Positions 1-9,010 of a stretch of 64,000 bases of DNA are shown piece by piece. The stretch lies in NCBI GenBank assembly GCA_016721865.1, contig JADKHF010000044.1, positions 1 to 64,000 on the forward strand. Direction: 5' to 3'. How positions within the stretch are numbered: the first letter of the stretch is position 1; every line of letters starts with the position of its first letter. This DNA is from Nitrosomonas sp. GTDB lineage: Bacteria; Pseudomonadota; Gammaproteobacteria; Burkholderiales; Nitrosomonadaceae. The notes beneath the pieces were generated by a model. That model was not told the DNA's origin and did no database searches. It worked only from the letters and a program-made list of their open reading frames with translations. The position numbers were made by a program, and so were the translations under genes.

Positions 1-5
1 TATTA

Positions 6-1108
6 TTGATCCGGCCATTAAATAGTTTTAGCGGCATATTTTACATACGGATCTTGGAAGTAAGAAGCAACGCGCTCTGATTATTCTGCAGCATCAACAT
101 ATGATCATCGACAGCGGCATGTAATTTCTCCCTGGTACGCACCGGAACTTTCGAACCGATAGTCGCTTCAAATCTGAGTTCAATCTTTCTTCTGGATTTA
201 ATTCCGGACTGTAGCTGGGTAATAAAAGCATTCGATCTTTTCCTTATTTTCTTCCAGCCAAGCCTTCACTGGTTTGCTGTGGTACTCTCAAATTATCCAG
301 GATCAAGAACACTTTCTTCCCGCATCCTTGATCAGTAGTTCGAGAAATTCAATGAGTCTATCTGAATTGAAATTTCCATCAATAATCTGCCAGCGTGCAC
401 AGCCTTTGTTGGTTACAGTGGCAATCATTGACAGCCGTTGCCGCGTGCCAGGAGCGTAGGTCACGGGTGTTTTTCCCTTGGGTGCAAAGCCACGTCCTCG
501 CACATCCGTATTGACTAATCTGTCTCATCACCCCAGTGAATCTCCCCGCCTTCAGTTCTAGCGCGCTTGGCAATATCCGGATATTGCTCATTGAGCCATT
601 GCTTTACCGCCTCCGGGCGTTGTTCATAAGCACGTCGGATCGGCTTCTGCGGGTAAATCCCCAACGCTTGAGGTAGTGTCCCACTGTGCGTATCGGCATG
701 AATGCCCGCATTCCTGCTCGATTAACTGTCTTATCGCTCCACGATTCCACAACGCAAAATCCATCTTCTTGCCTGCTCAGGACGTTTATCACAAATAAGC
801 CGTTGCAATCTCAACTCCTGCTCTTCGCTTAAGCTGCGTTTGTCACCCGTACGTCGTCCGCGTCTACCAGGCTTTAGCCCAGCTGCACCACCTTCTTCAT
901 AAAGTCGAATAATCTTCTTCACAGCCGTGCGCTCAGCTCCGTAACTTGCGCTATTTGCCCAGGTTTGCCGCCTCGCTTGTGAAGACGAATCACCTGCCGA
1001 CGACGTTCATGCAGCGCTTCATCTTTTAAGGTTCTTGCATCTATTTTTTCCATCCTTCTATGACATGCAAAATCACCAAAAATTCAAACTATTTATTGGC
1101 CGGATCTA
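6..1108 (-). mobile_element. IS630-family insertion sequence, degenerate copy
   Basis: The two ends carry matching inverted repeats (TTGATCCGGCCATTAAATAG at the left; the reverse complement of the right end reads TAGATCCGGCCAATAAATAG). TA dinucleotides at 4-5 and 1109-1110 fit the TA target duplication known for the IS630/Tc1 superfamily. The body encodes a broken transposase on the minus strand. The same end sequences bound the small element at 7156-7244, which I infer to be a MITE derived from this IS. The window starts just outside the left end, so the disrupted locus cannot be identified. Confidence 0.85.
18..1053 (-). pseudogene. IS630-family transposase, multiply frameshifted
   Basis: Reading from ATG at 1053 the product begins MEKIDARTLKDEALHERRR and continues across at least four reading-frame changes: a helix-turn-helix part (KKIIRLYEEGGAAGLKPGRR), a linker (MPIRTVGHYLKRWGFT), the DDE core (GGEIHWGDET, then MIATVTNKGCARWQIIDGNF) and a C-terminus resembling SYFQDPYVKYAA that stops inside the terminal repeat. 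This is the usual IS630 architecture of about 345 residues. Several of the shifts lie away from long homopolymers, so real decay is likely, although base-calling error may add to it. The copy should not be able to move by itself. Confidence 0.8.
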
Positions 1109-1197
1109 TAGTAGAACTGTTTAACCTTGATTGCTTCCCGCAAGCGATGCTGCCGGGCACACGACACTGACCTTGCCCGCCACCTGTTTTAATTTTA

Positions 1198-1614
1198 TCA
1201 CTCCTCCTCAATCTTGCTGCGTAACGATTTCCTTCGACTCTGTATAGCCTTACCTTCCAAACGCTTTATCCTGGAAGCCTTTGTTGGTTTAGTGGGTGTC
1301 CGGGGCTTAGTCTGAACAGTGATATTTTTGATAATCTCCCGTAATCGATTAAGTGCATCTTCCCTGTTCTTAACCTGACTGCTATACCGCTGAGCCTTTA
1401 TGATAACAACACCTTCACTGGTAATCCGGCTATCTTTCAAATTCAACAGCCTTTCTTTATAGATTTCTGGTAGAGATGAAGCATTGATATCGAATCGCAA
1501 ATGAATTGCGCTCGATACTTTATTTACATTCTGCCCGCCGGAGCCCTGTGAACGGACAGCCTGTATCTCGATTTCCGCCAAAGGTATTGTCAGATTGTCT
1601 GATATTCTCAACAT
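1198..1614 (-). CDS. arfB: Alternative ribosome-rescue factor / peptidyl-tRNA hydrolase ArfB (YaeJ)
   Basis: A 138-residue protein with the class I release-factor GGQ motif near the N-terminus (RSQGSGGQNVNK) and a basic C-terminal tail (KPTKASRIKRLEGK, RRKSLRSK). Family members bind stalled ribosomes that lack a stop codon, place the tail in the empty mRNA channel and hydrolyse the peptidyl-tRNA through GGQ. I chose the ATG at 1614 (MLRISDNLTIPL), which matches the usual length; an in-frame TTG at 1635 would add seven residues. It is convergent with nothing and lies between the IS630 element and a nitroreductase gene on the same strand. Confidence 0.93.
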   Translation of the reverse strand: MLRISDNLTIPLAEIEIQAVRSQGSGGQNVNKVSSAIHLRFDINASSLPEIYKERLLNLKDSRITSEGVVIIKAQRYSSQVKNREDALNRLREIIKNITVQTKPRTPTKPTKASRIKRLEGKAIQSRRKSLRSKIEEE

Positions 1615-1652
1615 GGTAAGCCGCTCAATTATCAAAAATACCCGCCCTGGTA

Positions 1653-2302
1653 TTATGTCGATTTCTTCGGGTACCCAACGGTCTGTGACAGCAATACCTG
1701 CTGGTCGTGCGTCAATCCGAGTGCATCAGCAATCGCTGCGCGGTCGATCCAGGCGCGGATAACGGTAGCCAAACCATTGCTGGCAGCAAACAGGTATACA
1801 TTCTGGGAAATGGCACCAGCCGCTACAGATGCATAGGATTCACGCTGCCCTACCGGCACCCGGTTCATCCGCGTGTAGTCAGCCACGTAAACCAAATCCA
1901 ATGGCGCTTCATCGACAAAATCCTGGTAACCCGTAACGCGCCTCAAGTCACTTGCCGCCACCAGTTGTAATCATTGGTTGCCGCATCAAAGCGGTACGCG
2001 CCTGATGGCAGCGCCAGGAATACATCAATTTCCTGGGCATTCAATGCCGAAGGTGCAGTACGTCCGCCGTCGGGACGATTAATCCCATAAGTCGCCCAGA
2101 GAAGATTTGAAAGAAGCTGCAAGGACAATGGATCCGGTGCAAAATCGCGGGATGAGTGGCGCATGGCTAACGCCTCCATTAATGGAAGGCCGCCGCGTTT
2201 CTCCGGTAGCGGCAGTGAAATTGATTGAATGGTATTCCCTATCGCAGGTTTTGGTCGCAGCTGCCCCATCATGCCCAGTACAAATTTGGTTAATGTATTC
2301 AT
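1653..2302 (-). pseudogene. SagB-type nitroreductase-family protein, one frameshift
   Basis: Two overlapping frames together give one nitroreductase-family protein of about 215 residues. The first part runs from ATG 2302 (MNTLTKFVLGMMGQLRPKP) through RHSSRDFAPDPLSLQLLSNL and NRPDGGRTAPSALNAQEIDV, typical of the SagB/ThcOx flavin-binding half. The second part starts near 1970 (VAASDLRRVTGYQDFVDEAP) and includes ESYASVAAGAISQNVYLFAA. A GGAGG sequence precedes the ATG. The shift lies near 1965-1975, where one extra C would restore the frame, so a sequencing indel is quite possible. It probably reduces small organic substrates with FMN; the substrate is unknown. No peptide-toxin cluster surrounds it. 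Confidence 0.72.
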
Positions 2303-2481
2303 CGCAACACGCCTCCGTTTATGCCTTAAACAAAGGATACACGCATAAATAGCCCGACGGAAGTTATTGCCAGAAAAGGAAAAGGCAGAGTAAATCAGAA
2401 AAATAAAAAGCTTTACGAATCTCTTTTCTATGATAAAAGAAAACGACAGCATTCGATCATCCCGGAAGAGAGGATAAAACC

Positions 2482-2976
2482 ATGGCTGCTTTGATTCTGA
2501 CCGTTCTGACACTGACATCGCCATCCTTTTCGCATAACGACACTATCCCATCACGTTATACCTGTGACGGAAAGGATATTTCACCGGCACTTAACTGGGC
2601 AGGTATCCCTGAAGGTACCCAAAGTCTCGTGCTGATCGTCGATGATCCGGATGCACCCGATCCGGCCGCGCCTGAAATGACCTGGGTACACTGGGTGCTG
2701 TATAACATCCCGCCCAGTGCCACCGGTCTGGCTGAAGGGGTTGCGGAAGAAAATCTCCCGCCAGGTACCTTGCAGGGAATCAATGACTGGAAGCGCACAG
2801 GCTACGGTGGTCCGTGCCCGCCAATCGGCAATCACCGTTATTACCATAAGCTGTACGCATTGGACACGGTATTACCTGATTTGCAACATCCTGCTAAAGC
2901 CGCACTTGAACACGCCATGCAAGGCCATATCATTGGTCAGGGTGAATTAATCGGACATTATCAACGCCATTTCTGA
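2482..2976 (+). CDS. YbhB/YbcL family phosphatidylethanolamine-binding-like (PEBP) protein
   Basis: 164 residues with family signatures: IPSRYTCDGKDISPALNW near the N-terminus, LVLIVDDPDAP and TWVHWVLYNIP in the ligand pocket, YGGPCPPIGNHRYYHKLYAL at the anion-binding site, and the C-terminal GQGELIGHYQR. The bacterial members are homologues of eukaryotic Raf kinase inhibitor protein, but their physiological role is not settled. The ATG at 2482 follows a purine-rich AGAGAGGA. The first residues are more hydrophobic than usual (MAALILTVLTL); I do not see a convincing signal peptide cleavage site. The gene is divergent from the nitroreductase gene. Confidence 0.92.
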   Translation: MAALILTVLTLTSPSFSHNDTIPSRYTCDGKDISPALNWAGIPEGTQSLVLIVDDPDAPDPAAPEMTWVHWVLYNIPPSATGLAEGVAEENLPPGTLQGINDWKRTGYGGPCPPIGNHRYYHKLYALDTVLPDLQHPAKAALEHAMQGHIIGQGELIGHYQRHF

Positions 2977-3039
2977 CTTGCGATTCCCCGTCGACTTACC
3001 ACAGGGACAGGGACAGGCGCAGGCCACGCAGCAGCAAAT

Positions 3040-3360
3040 TTATTTGGCTGGAACGCACTGGTAAACATCAAAGCTGCGCCTTCCGTCATTAATCTCCGAA
3101 ACAGCAATGATCGTATCGCCACCCATCAAAGCCGCCTCATTACGTGCAAGATCCGCAAGCTCACCGGCAACTTTCTCCGTATCACGATTGAACACTACTT
3201 GACTGACAACTTTGGTATTCACTCTTCCAAGTTTTCTGCACGGCTCGACTGCTTTAACTGATTGCACCCAGCGCACGCCTTCGCCCTTCGAAGTGACCTC
3301 AACCCATGCACAGGAAGACAGTATGAAAGCAGCACAGACCGCCATAACGATTTTTTTCAT
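3040..3360 (-). CDS. DUF4156-like small lipoprotein
   Basis: 106 residues starting with a lipoprotein signal peptide (MKKIVMAVCAAFILSSCAW; the lipobox is LSSC with Cys17). The mature part contains VQSVKAVEPCRKLGRVNTKV and NEAALMGGDTIIAVSEIND, the pattern of DUF4156-type lipoproteins whose function is unknown. Two further cysteines (PCRKLG and VYQCVP) could form a disulfide in the periplasm. It stands alone, 110 bases from the IS5-type element. Confidence 0.8.
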   Translation of the reverse strand: MKKIVMAVCAAFILSSCAWVEVTSKGEGVRWVQSVKAVEPCRKLGRVNTKVVSQVVFNRDTEKVAGELADLARNEAALMGGDTIIAVSEINDGRRSFDVYQCVPAK

Positions 3361-3470
3361 GACACCCCCTCATTGATTAGTAAAAATTGATTATCCGGCT
3401 AAAATGATTATAGCTGACATGTCACCATGAATTTGAATATGGCGATGTTATCAACAGTACAAAACCCTAG

Positions 3471-4297
3471 GGGGCGTTAACAATTAAGCCATCCATATCA
3501 TCGAGCTAGCCAAATATAGCATGACTTGATAGTTTCGTTTTAATCGTTCATACCGTGTTGCAATTCGGCGAAATTGCTTAAGCTTCTGAAACAGGCGTTC
3601 GACCAGGTTTCGTTCTTTATAAATTTCTCGATCATACTCCCGCTGAACTATACGGTTTTGTCGAGGAGGAATTACCGCTACTGCACCTGACGCTTCAATG
3701 TTATTAATAAGCTCGTCACCGTCATAGCCTTTGTCCGCCAAAATATAATCGGCTTGAATCTGCTCAATCAGTGCGTTTGCCTGGCCGTACTCGAGGCTTG
3801 TCCTTCTGTCAGTCGCAGTCTAACAGGATTGCCCAGAGCATCAACTGCTGCATGTATTTTGGTACTCAGACCGCCTCTTGATTTTCCAACCGCCTCTTCC
3901 TGTTGTTTTTTTTGGGGAGCACCATGCTGATGCAGTCGAACAATCGAACCGTCGATCATTAAATATTCAAAGTCGCTGGCCTCTGATAAGGTCTTGAATA
4001 TCGCTTCCCAACGCCCTTTTAGACCATCGATTATAACGTGTACACGGTATGCCAGCTCCCCAGAGCTTCTGGCAGATCGCGCCATGGTGCGCCTGTGCGG
4101 CAAACCCACAGTACGGCTTCCAGGAACAAGCGGTTATTTCTCCCTGTTACCCCGCAATCACTGAGTTTGCCCGACAACAAGGGTTCTATTCGTTTCCACT
4201 GCTCATCAATCAACACATTCCTGTTCATCATTAATTCACCTTCATATTCAATCTATTGGTAAATTATTGCAGAAATTACGTTAATTGTTAACGCCCC
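3471..4297 (-). mobile_element. IS5-family (IS427-like) insertion sequence
   Basis: An 827-bp element whose ends are perfect inverted repeats; including the flanking CTAG, both read CTAGGGGGCGTTAACAATTA from outside inward. The CTAG at 3467-3470 and 4298-4301 is a 4-bp target duplication, normal for the IS5 family. The body encodes a minus-strand transposase in three frames. The perfect ends suggest recent insertion, in contrast to the broken transposase frame. It sits between the DUF4156 lipoprotein gene and the decayed restriction locus. Confidence 0.92.
3484..4231 (-). pseudogene. IS5-family transposase, two frameshifts
   Basis: The N-terminal part (MMNRNVLIDEQWKRIEPLL, GAPWRDLPEALGSWHTVYT) stops near 4031. 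A second frame carries the DDE core start (FEYLMIDGSIVRLHQHGAPQ, KSRGGLSTKIHAAVDALGNP), and a third frame gives ADKGYDGDELI and ERLFQKLKQFRRIATRYERL. Joined, they make one transposase of about 250 residues. Some IS427-group elements use programmed frameshifting, but the two shifts here, near 4035 and 3775, are not at an obvious slippery A6G-type site, so I treat them as mutations or sequencing indels. Confidence 0.82.
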
Positions 4298-4415
4298 CTA
4301 GATTTTGACGTTTAATGCCTGATCTGATATTGATGTACAGTGCTTTCATGCCATAAACCGGTTTATGGCTGCGATTGCATCGAATATTCTCATGTATAAA
4401 GGAAAGCCTGTCACC

Positions 4416-5168
4416 ATGGCCAAAACCAAAGAAACCAAACAAGAACCGTTGGAAAAACAACTGTGGAAAGCCGCCGACAAATTACGCAAAAATATCTACG
4501 CGGCGGAATACAAGCATGTCGTGCTGGGATTGATCTTCCTGAAATATATCTCCGATGCTTTTGAGGAACACTACGACCGGCTCAAAGCGGGTGAAGGCGA
4601 TCTCGCTGGCGCTGATCCGGAAGACAATCTGATCGACTGCATCGTTAACTTGCCGGGTAAGTTGTTTTTGAACACACAAATCCCTACGGGATTGTGGTTC
4701 ATGAACCGCGCGCGCAATAACGGACATCCGCGCAAGAATGAGATTCTTTTTATCGATGCCCGCAACCTCGGCCACCTGATCAACCGCCGCACCCTTGAAT
4801 TGTCACGTGACGACATCCAGCCAATCGCCAGCACCTACCACGCTTGGCGCACGGGCGATCCATCCCCATCCGTAGGGGCGCGTTGCACGCGCCCTGATGA
4901 TGTAACGAGGGCAGATGCAATGGGGGCGCATGCAATGCGCCCCTACGAGGATGTGCGGGGGTTTTGCGCGTCGGTGCCGATTTCGCGCGTCGCCGAACTC
5001 GATTACGTGCTGACACCGGGACGGTATGTTGGTCTGCCGGACGAAGAAGACGATTTTAATTTCCCCGAGCGTTTTGCCGCGTTGAAGGTGGAATTTGAAG
5101 CGCAATTGCAGGAAGAAGCGGCGTTGAACCGGGCGATTGTTGAGAGTTTGGTGAGGGTGAAGTTGTGA
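4416..5168 (+). pseudogene. hsdM: Type I restriction-modification methyltransferase subunit HsdM, catalytic core deleted in frame
   Basis: 250 residues from ATG 4416, after AAAGGAAAG. The N-terminus is the normal HsdM helical domain (LEKQLWKAADKLRKNIYAAE, VLGLIFLKYISDAFEEHYD). At ADPEDN it jumps straight to LIDCIVNLPGKLF, which belongs about 270 residues later in intact proteins (about 500 residues in all). Motif I (GxG of the AdoMet site) and NPPF are therefore absent, so methylation is impossible. The C-terminal domain is kept (FIDARNLGHLINRRTLELS, VLTPGRYVGLPDEEDDF). A REP element encodes residues 153-177 without breaking the frame. The stop overlaps the hsdS start by four bases (GTGA). 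Confidence 0.9.
4872..4946. repeat. REP/BIME element (copy 1), inside hsdM
   Basis: A 75-bp repeat beginning GTAGGGGCGC and ending GCGCCCCTAC. It contains two hairpins, GGGCGCG/CGCGCCC at the left and GGGGCGCAT/ATGCGCCCC at the right, in opposite orientation, which is the form of a bacterial interspersed mosaic element. The GTAG foot is the hallmark of REPs mobilised by REP-associated tyrosine transposases. The translated insert contains VGARCTRP and GAHAMRPYED. Normal HsdM sequence (YEDV.GFC) resumes right at the end of the repeat, so the gene frame is kept. Confidence 0.88.
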
Positions 5169-5347
5169 GCGAGTGGAAAGAAGGGTTTCTTTCCGATGTG
5201 GCTGAAATAATAATGGGTCAGTCACCAACAGGTGAAACATGTAACACAAATGGTGTCGGCGTTCCATTATTAAATGGGCCTACTGAATTTGGGATTAAAT
5301 ATCCAGAACCTTCACAGTTTACAAGTGCGCCAAAAAAATTTAGCAAA

Positions 5348-6951
5348 CTGAAGTTTCACCGTTTTGCACTAAACTTTACATTCTCGCTTAAGCAACCATA
5401 CGCAATAATGCATCGATAAAAGAATTTTGAATGGGTTTGTCTGGTTTAGGGCAAAAGCTAACAAAATCCTTATTGAGCGCAGCCTGAGTAATCAGTTTTC
5501 TGACATCGGAAAAGGCAAAGTGACTTCGATTGTTAACAGCGTAACAACGCTGCGGTGTTTTATCAAGGTGATCGGCGTAAATCCAGGTTACGGTGGCGGC
5601 CATCATGCAGAAGTTGAGATGGTTGGTAACGGCATGGTAGTTTCGGGTTTGGCTTTTTGAGCTACCGATTTCCTGCTTGATCTCTTTGAAACCGGCTTCG
5701 ATTTTCCAGCGTGCGCCGTAGTATTCGATAATCTGCTCGACGGTGAGATCGAGGTCGGTGGTAAAGAGTGCGACCCATTGTGATCTTCGATAGATCCAAA
5801 CAACGCGCACGGCACACTTGAGTGTTTTCAACATCATGATGTTGTCAAAGGCCAGAACATCGCGTTGTTTGCCGTAGAGGTTAACCGAATAAGTGGTTGC
5901 GCGTTCAAGGAATTCATTGGCCAGCGTTGTGGCATTGCCCATTTTGTCGCCATACTTTCTGGATCGGCCGAGCTGATGTTTCCGGTGTTCGGGTGGTAGC
6001 GCAAACAAAGTGGTGTTGACGCGCAATCTGGAAAGCATATGACAGTGCTGTCCAACGGTTTTGCGCATCGGTTTAAGCAAGCCGTCGTTTCCAAACCAGC
6101 TATCCGTAACGATCAGCAATGGGTTTCCAGGAAAAGCGACAGAAATTTCCAGCAGCATTTCAATGGCCTGCTCAAATTTGGTTTGAAACGGTGGTATCTT
6201 GCCATCGACCCTAACCTTCTTGGCCGCAATCGTTTTTTCCATGTGATAGAAACGAAACGCCAGCGGTAAGCAAGCCCAGCGGCCTTTGACAATTTTTAAT
6301 AAACCGATGGACACAACATTTTGTGCCCAGGGGTATTTCGATTGGTTGGTCTTGGCAGCATGGTCAAAGAAAGACGCGCAGCCGAAAATCTTTTTACCAG
6401 TCTTGGGATTGATATAGTCATCCAAGGCCAGCAATAGCCGTCCTTTTGTCGTCGGGTTGGGTATCAGAGACCACAGCGTCGTCCAAAGGCGTGACCAAGG
6501 CAATTTTGATGAGGCCATGAAGATGTAAAATCTGCGCTGACTAAGCGACAGCCCGAACAATGTTTGCAAGCATCGCAATAGGTTGGCGCTGCGTGAAGAA
6601 GTAAAATGAGCGATAACAGCTAGGAGCGTATAAACAAACCAGACACCTCGTTCATCGCCTTTGCAACGGTGGTTAAATTCCTGCTGGAGGGGGAAGAGGA
6701 TGTTGCGTAGAATGAACATGCGGCGATGCCTTTTTTATTATTGGTTTCAGTTGCTTAACAGATGAAATTATAACAAAAACCGTGCGTCGCCGCAATCATA
6801 TCTTACTGTATTGAAAGGATATATTTCGATTTTTACCCTACTATTAACAGGGTTGATATCGGCGCTATCTTGCCATTCAAGAAAAAACCCCGCTAAGCCA
6901 AAAATTCCAGAGAATTGAATCATCGATTCATAAAAAAGCGTGAAACTTCAG
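5348..6951 (-). mobile_element. IS4-like insertion sequence inside hsdS, with 8-bp target duplication
   Basis: A 1604-bp element bounded by CTGAAGTTTCAC at the left and GTGAAACTTCAG at the right, a perfect 12-bp inverted repeat. The host bases TTAGCAAA occur on both sides (5340-5347 and 6952-6959), a direct 8-bp target duplication. Deleting the element and one copy rejoins hsdS in frame (FSK/KNDILFC). The single large gene is an intact DDE transposase on the minus strand. About 230 bases between the transposase start and the right end hold no gene. Confidence 0.95.
5388..6719 (-). CDS. IS4-family DDE transposase
   Basis: 443 residues, uninterrupted. The catalytic residues of the IS4 family are visible: first Asp in LALDDYINPKTGKK (about residue 99), second Asp in LLIVTDSWFGNDGLLK, and the YREK-type signature YGARWKIEAGFKEIK with the final Glu. 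It cuts and joins the ends of its own element. The frame is intact, in contrast with the other two transposases in the window, so this copy may still be active. It lies antisense to the hsdS gene it interrupts, near the left end of the IS. Confidence 0.92.
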   Translation of the reverse strand: MFILRNILFPLQQEFNHRCKGDERGVWFVYTLLAVIAHFTSSRSANLLRCLQTLFGLSLSQRRFYIFMASSKLPWSRLWTTLWSLIPNPTTKGRLLLALDDYINPKTGKKIFGCASFFDHAAKTNQSKYPWAQNVVSIGLLKIVKGRWACLPLAFRFYHMEKTIAAKKVRVDGKIPPFQTKFEQAIEMLLEISVAFPGNPLLIVTDSWFGNDGLLKPMRKTVGQHCHMLSRLRVNTTLFALPPEHRKHQLGRSRKYGDKMGNATTLANEFLERATTYSVNLYGKQRDVLAFDNIMMLKTLKCAVRVVWIYRRSQWVALFTTDLDLTVEQIIEYYGARWKIEAGFKEIKQEIGSSKSQTRNYHAVTNHLNFCMMAATVTWIYADHLDKTPQRCYAVNNRSHFAFSDVRKLITQAALNKDFVSFCPKPDKPIQNSFIDALLRMVA

Positions 6952-7155
6952 TTAGCAAAAAGAACGATATTTTATTTTGCGTGCGTGGCTCAACAACAGG
7001 AAAAATGAATTGGGCTGATCAGGAGTATGCGTTAGGCCGGGGGCTGGCTGCAATTCGTCCAAAGAATGGCGAGAAATACAGATATTTTATTAGAGGGATA
7101 ATTGATTCCAATTTATCTTCATTATTGGCATCGGCGACTGGCTCGACATTTCCTA

Positions 7156-7244
7156 TAGAGTCGGCCATTAAACAGTTCGATTTTTCATAGCAGAAAAGGC
7201 CGGAATACGGAGATTCTAATAAATCTTTTTAATGGCCGGATCAA
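7156..7244. mobile_element. 89-bp MITE related to the IS630 element, inserted in hsdS
   Basis: The left end TAGAGTCGGCCATTAAACAG resembles the right end of the IS630 element at 1108 read inward (TAGATCCGGCCAATAAATAG). The right end, reverse-complemented, reads TTGATCCGGCCATTAAA and matches the left end of that IS at position 6. TA lies on both sides (7154-7155 and 7245-7246). Removing the element and one TA gives an uninterrupted HsdS frame (GSTFPNVSRDQLNGL). It has no coding capacity and must have been moved by a transposase acting in trans. Confidence 0.9.
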
Positions 7245-8013
7245 TAATGTATCAAGGGATCAACTTAATGGGCTAGAAATTCTTGTTCCCCCACCAGACG
7301 AACAAAAAGCCATCGCCTCCGTCCTCAGCAGCCTTGACGACAAAATCGACCTGCTGCACCGCCAGAACAAAACCCTCGAAGCCATGGCTGAAACGCTGTT
7401 TAGGCAGTGGTTTGTGGAGGAAGCACAGGAGGATTGGGGAAGAAGGGACGTTGGCGGATTATGCTGATCACCTAAAGGTTGGTGTAAATCCAGCAAATAA
7501 GCCTATTCAGTTATATACACATTATAGCTTGCCATTATTCGATAACGGTATGAGGCCAATAGTGGAGGCTGGCAGTGAAATATTAAGTAATAAGTATAGT
7601 GTTCAACCATGGACTATATTGGTTTCAAAGCTAAATCCGCGCTTTCCGCGTATTTGGCCGATTGGAGGTAGGCCGGGTGAAAATGCTATTTGTTCATCTG
7701 AATTTCAGGTATTTAAGCCCAAAGATGAGAAATTGTATGGCTATTTGTATTTTCTGTTGAAATCCAATGAGGCAAAAGAAGAGCTATCTACCTCTGCGTC
7801 TGGCACAAGCGGAAGTCATCAACGAGTAAGACCAGCAGATATTCTAAATTTGAAGATCAACCTGCCATCAACGAAGTTAGCTGAACAGTATTCTGAGTTT
7901 ACAATGCCCAACATTAAAAAACTAATGGCGAATCTTGAACAAATACACACTCTCGAAACCCTCCGCGACACCCTACTCCCCAAACTGATGAGCGGCGAAA
8001 TACGGGTAGCCGT

Positions 8014-9010
8014 ATGAATACGCAAGACCAGATTACTATTTATCAATCCGCCGATGGCAGCGTGCAGCTTGAGGTTACGCTGGATCAAGACACGGTTTGG
8101 CTGACTCAGCGCCAACTGTCGTCTTTGTTTGACAAGGATGTGCGCACCATCAATGAGCATATTCGCAATGTGCTTGCGGAACAGGAGCTCGCGGCTGAGG
8201 CAACTATCCGGAAATTCCGGATAGTTCAACAGGAAGGCGAACGCAAGGTAAACCGCGAGATTGAACATTACAATCTGGATATGATTATTTCCGTCGGTTA
8301 TCGCGTCAATTCCAAAAAAGGCACGCAATTCCGTATCTGGGCCAGCAACATTCTCAAGCGCTACCTGGTGCAAGGTTATGCACTGAATGAACAGAAACTT
8401 CATACGCAACAGCAAAAACTCGCGGATTTAAAACAAGCGATTGCCTTGTCTTCACGCTTGTTCCAACAGAAAGACTTAACCGCTTCAGAATCGCAAGGCA
8501 TTCTGTCAATACTGGAGCAATACAGCCACGCGCTGACGGTGCTGGACGATTACGATCATCAGCGTTTACAGGTGACGGGAATCCAGCAAGCCGGACAGCA
8601 CAGAATTTCCTATGATGAAGCGATCCAGCAAATCCGGCTTTGGCGTGAACAGGAGAAACTGGGTGGATTGTTCGGCAACGAAAAAGACGATTCCTTCAAA
8701 AGCTCGTTGGAAACCATTTACCAGACGTTTGGCGGCAAGGAACTCTATCCCAGTATTGAAGAAAGCGGTTAATCTGCTGTATTTCATCGTCAAGAATCAT
8801 TCATTCTCCGATGGCAATATACGCATTGCCGCCGCACTGTTTGTCTGGTTTCTGGCGCGCCATGATTATCTGCTCAACTCCGATGGAGAAAAGCGCATCG
8901 CCGATAATGCCCTGGTTGCGTTTACGTTGCTGATTGCCGAGAGCAAACCCGAGGAAAAAGACACGATGGTGAAAGTCATCATCAATTTGATCAATGGCAA
9001 TAATCCGTAG
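8014..9010 (+). pseudogene. RhuM-family protein with C-terminal Fic/Doc-like domain, one frameshift
   Basis: The first 252 residues are a RhuM (virulence-protein) type N-terminus (QDQITIYQSADGSVQLEVTL, TVWLTQRQLSSLFDKDVRTI, NREIEHYNLDMIISVGYRVN) and a coiled middle. After YPSIEE the frame shifts at an A3 run (8762-8764) and continues KAVNLLYFIVKNHSFSDGNI, a Fic-like motif (HSFSDGNIRIAAALFVWFL) in which the usual HPFxDGN is altered to HSFSDGN. Proteins of this type often sit inside type I restriction operons, as here (start overlaps the hsdS stop), but their role is not established. The stop codon TAG is formed by the first bases of a REP element. Confidence 0.85.

Larger units (their letters stand above)
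5165..8017 (+). pseudogene. hsdS: Type I restriction specificity subunit HsdS, interrupted by an IS, a MITE and a frameshift
   Basis: The start is GTG 5165, overlapping hsdM. The first target-recognition domain (SEWKEGFLSDVAEIIMGQSP, VPLLNGPTEFG) is cut after FSK by the IS4-like element and resumes after it as KKNDILFCVRGSTTGKMNWA. It is cut again after GSTFP by an 89-bp MITE, then continues NVSRDQLNGLEILVPPPDEQ and the central helices (ASVLSSLDDKIDLLHRQN). A G4 run at 7436-7439, where three G restore the frame, separates EDW from EEGTLADYADHL. The second domain and final helices end LPKLMSGEIRVAV. Removing the inserts and one G rebuilds a complete HsdS of about 400 residues. The stop overlaps the next ATG (ATGA). 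Confidence 0.92.

Noticed and set aside
1653..2302. SagB-like protein as part of a thiazole/oxazole-modified peptide cluster
   Set aside because: No SagC/SagD cyclodehydratase, precursor peptide or transporter gene lies nearby; many stand-alone homologues exist.
3484..4231. Programmed frameshifting in the IS5-type transposase
   Set aside because: Two shifts are needed and neither is at a clear slippery A6G-like heptamer, so I regard them as mutations or errors.
7436..7439. G4 run in hsdS as a phase-variation switch
   Set aside because: The tract is too short for slipped-strand switching, and similar one-base changes occur in housekeeping genes of this window, which points to sequencing error.
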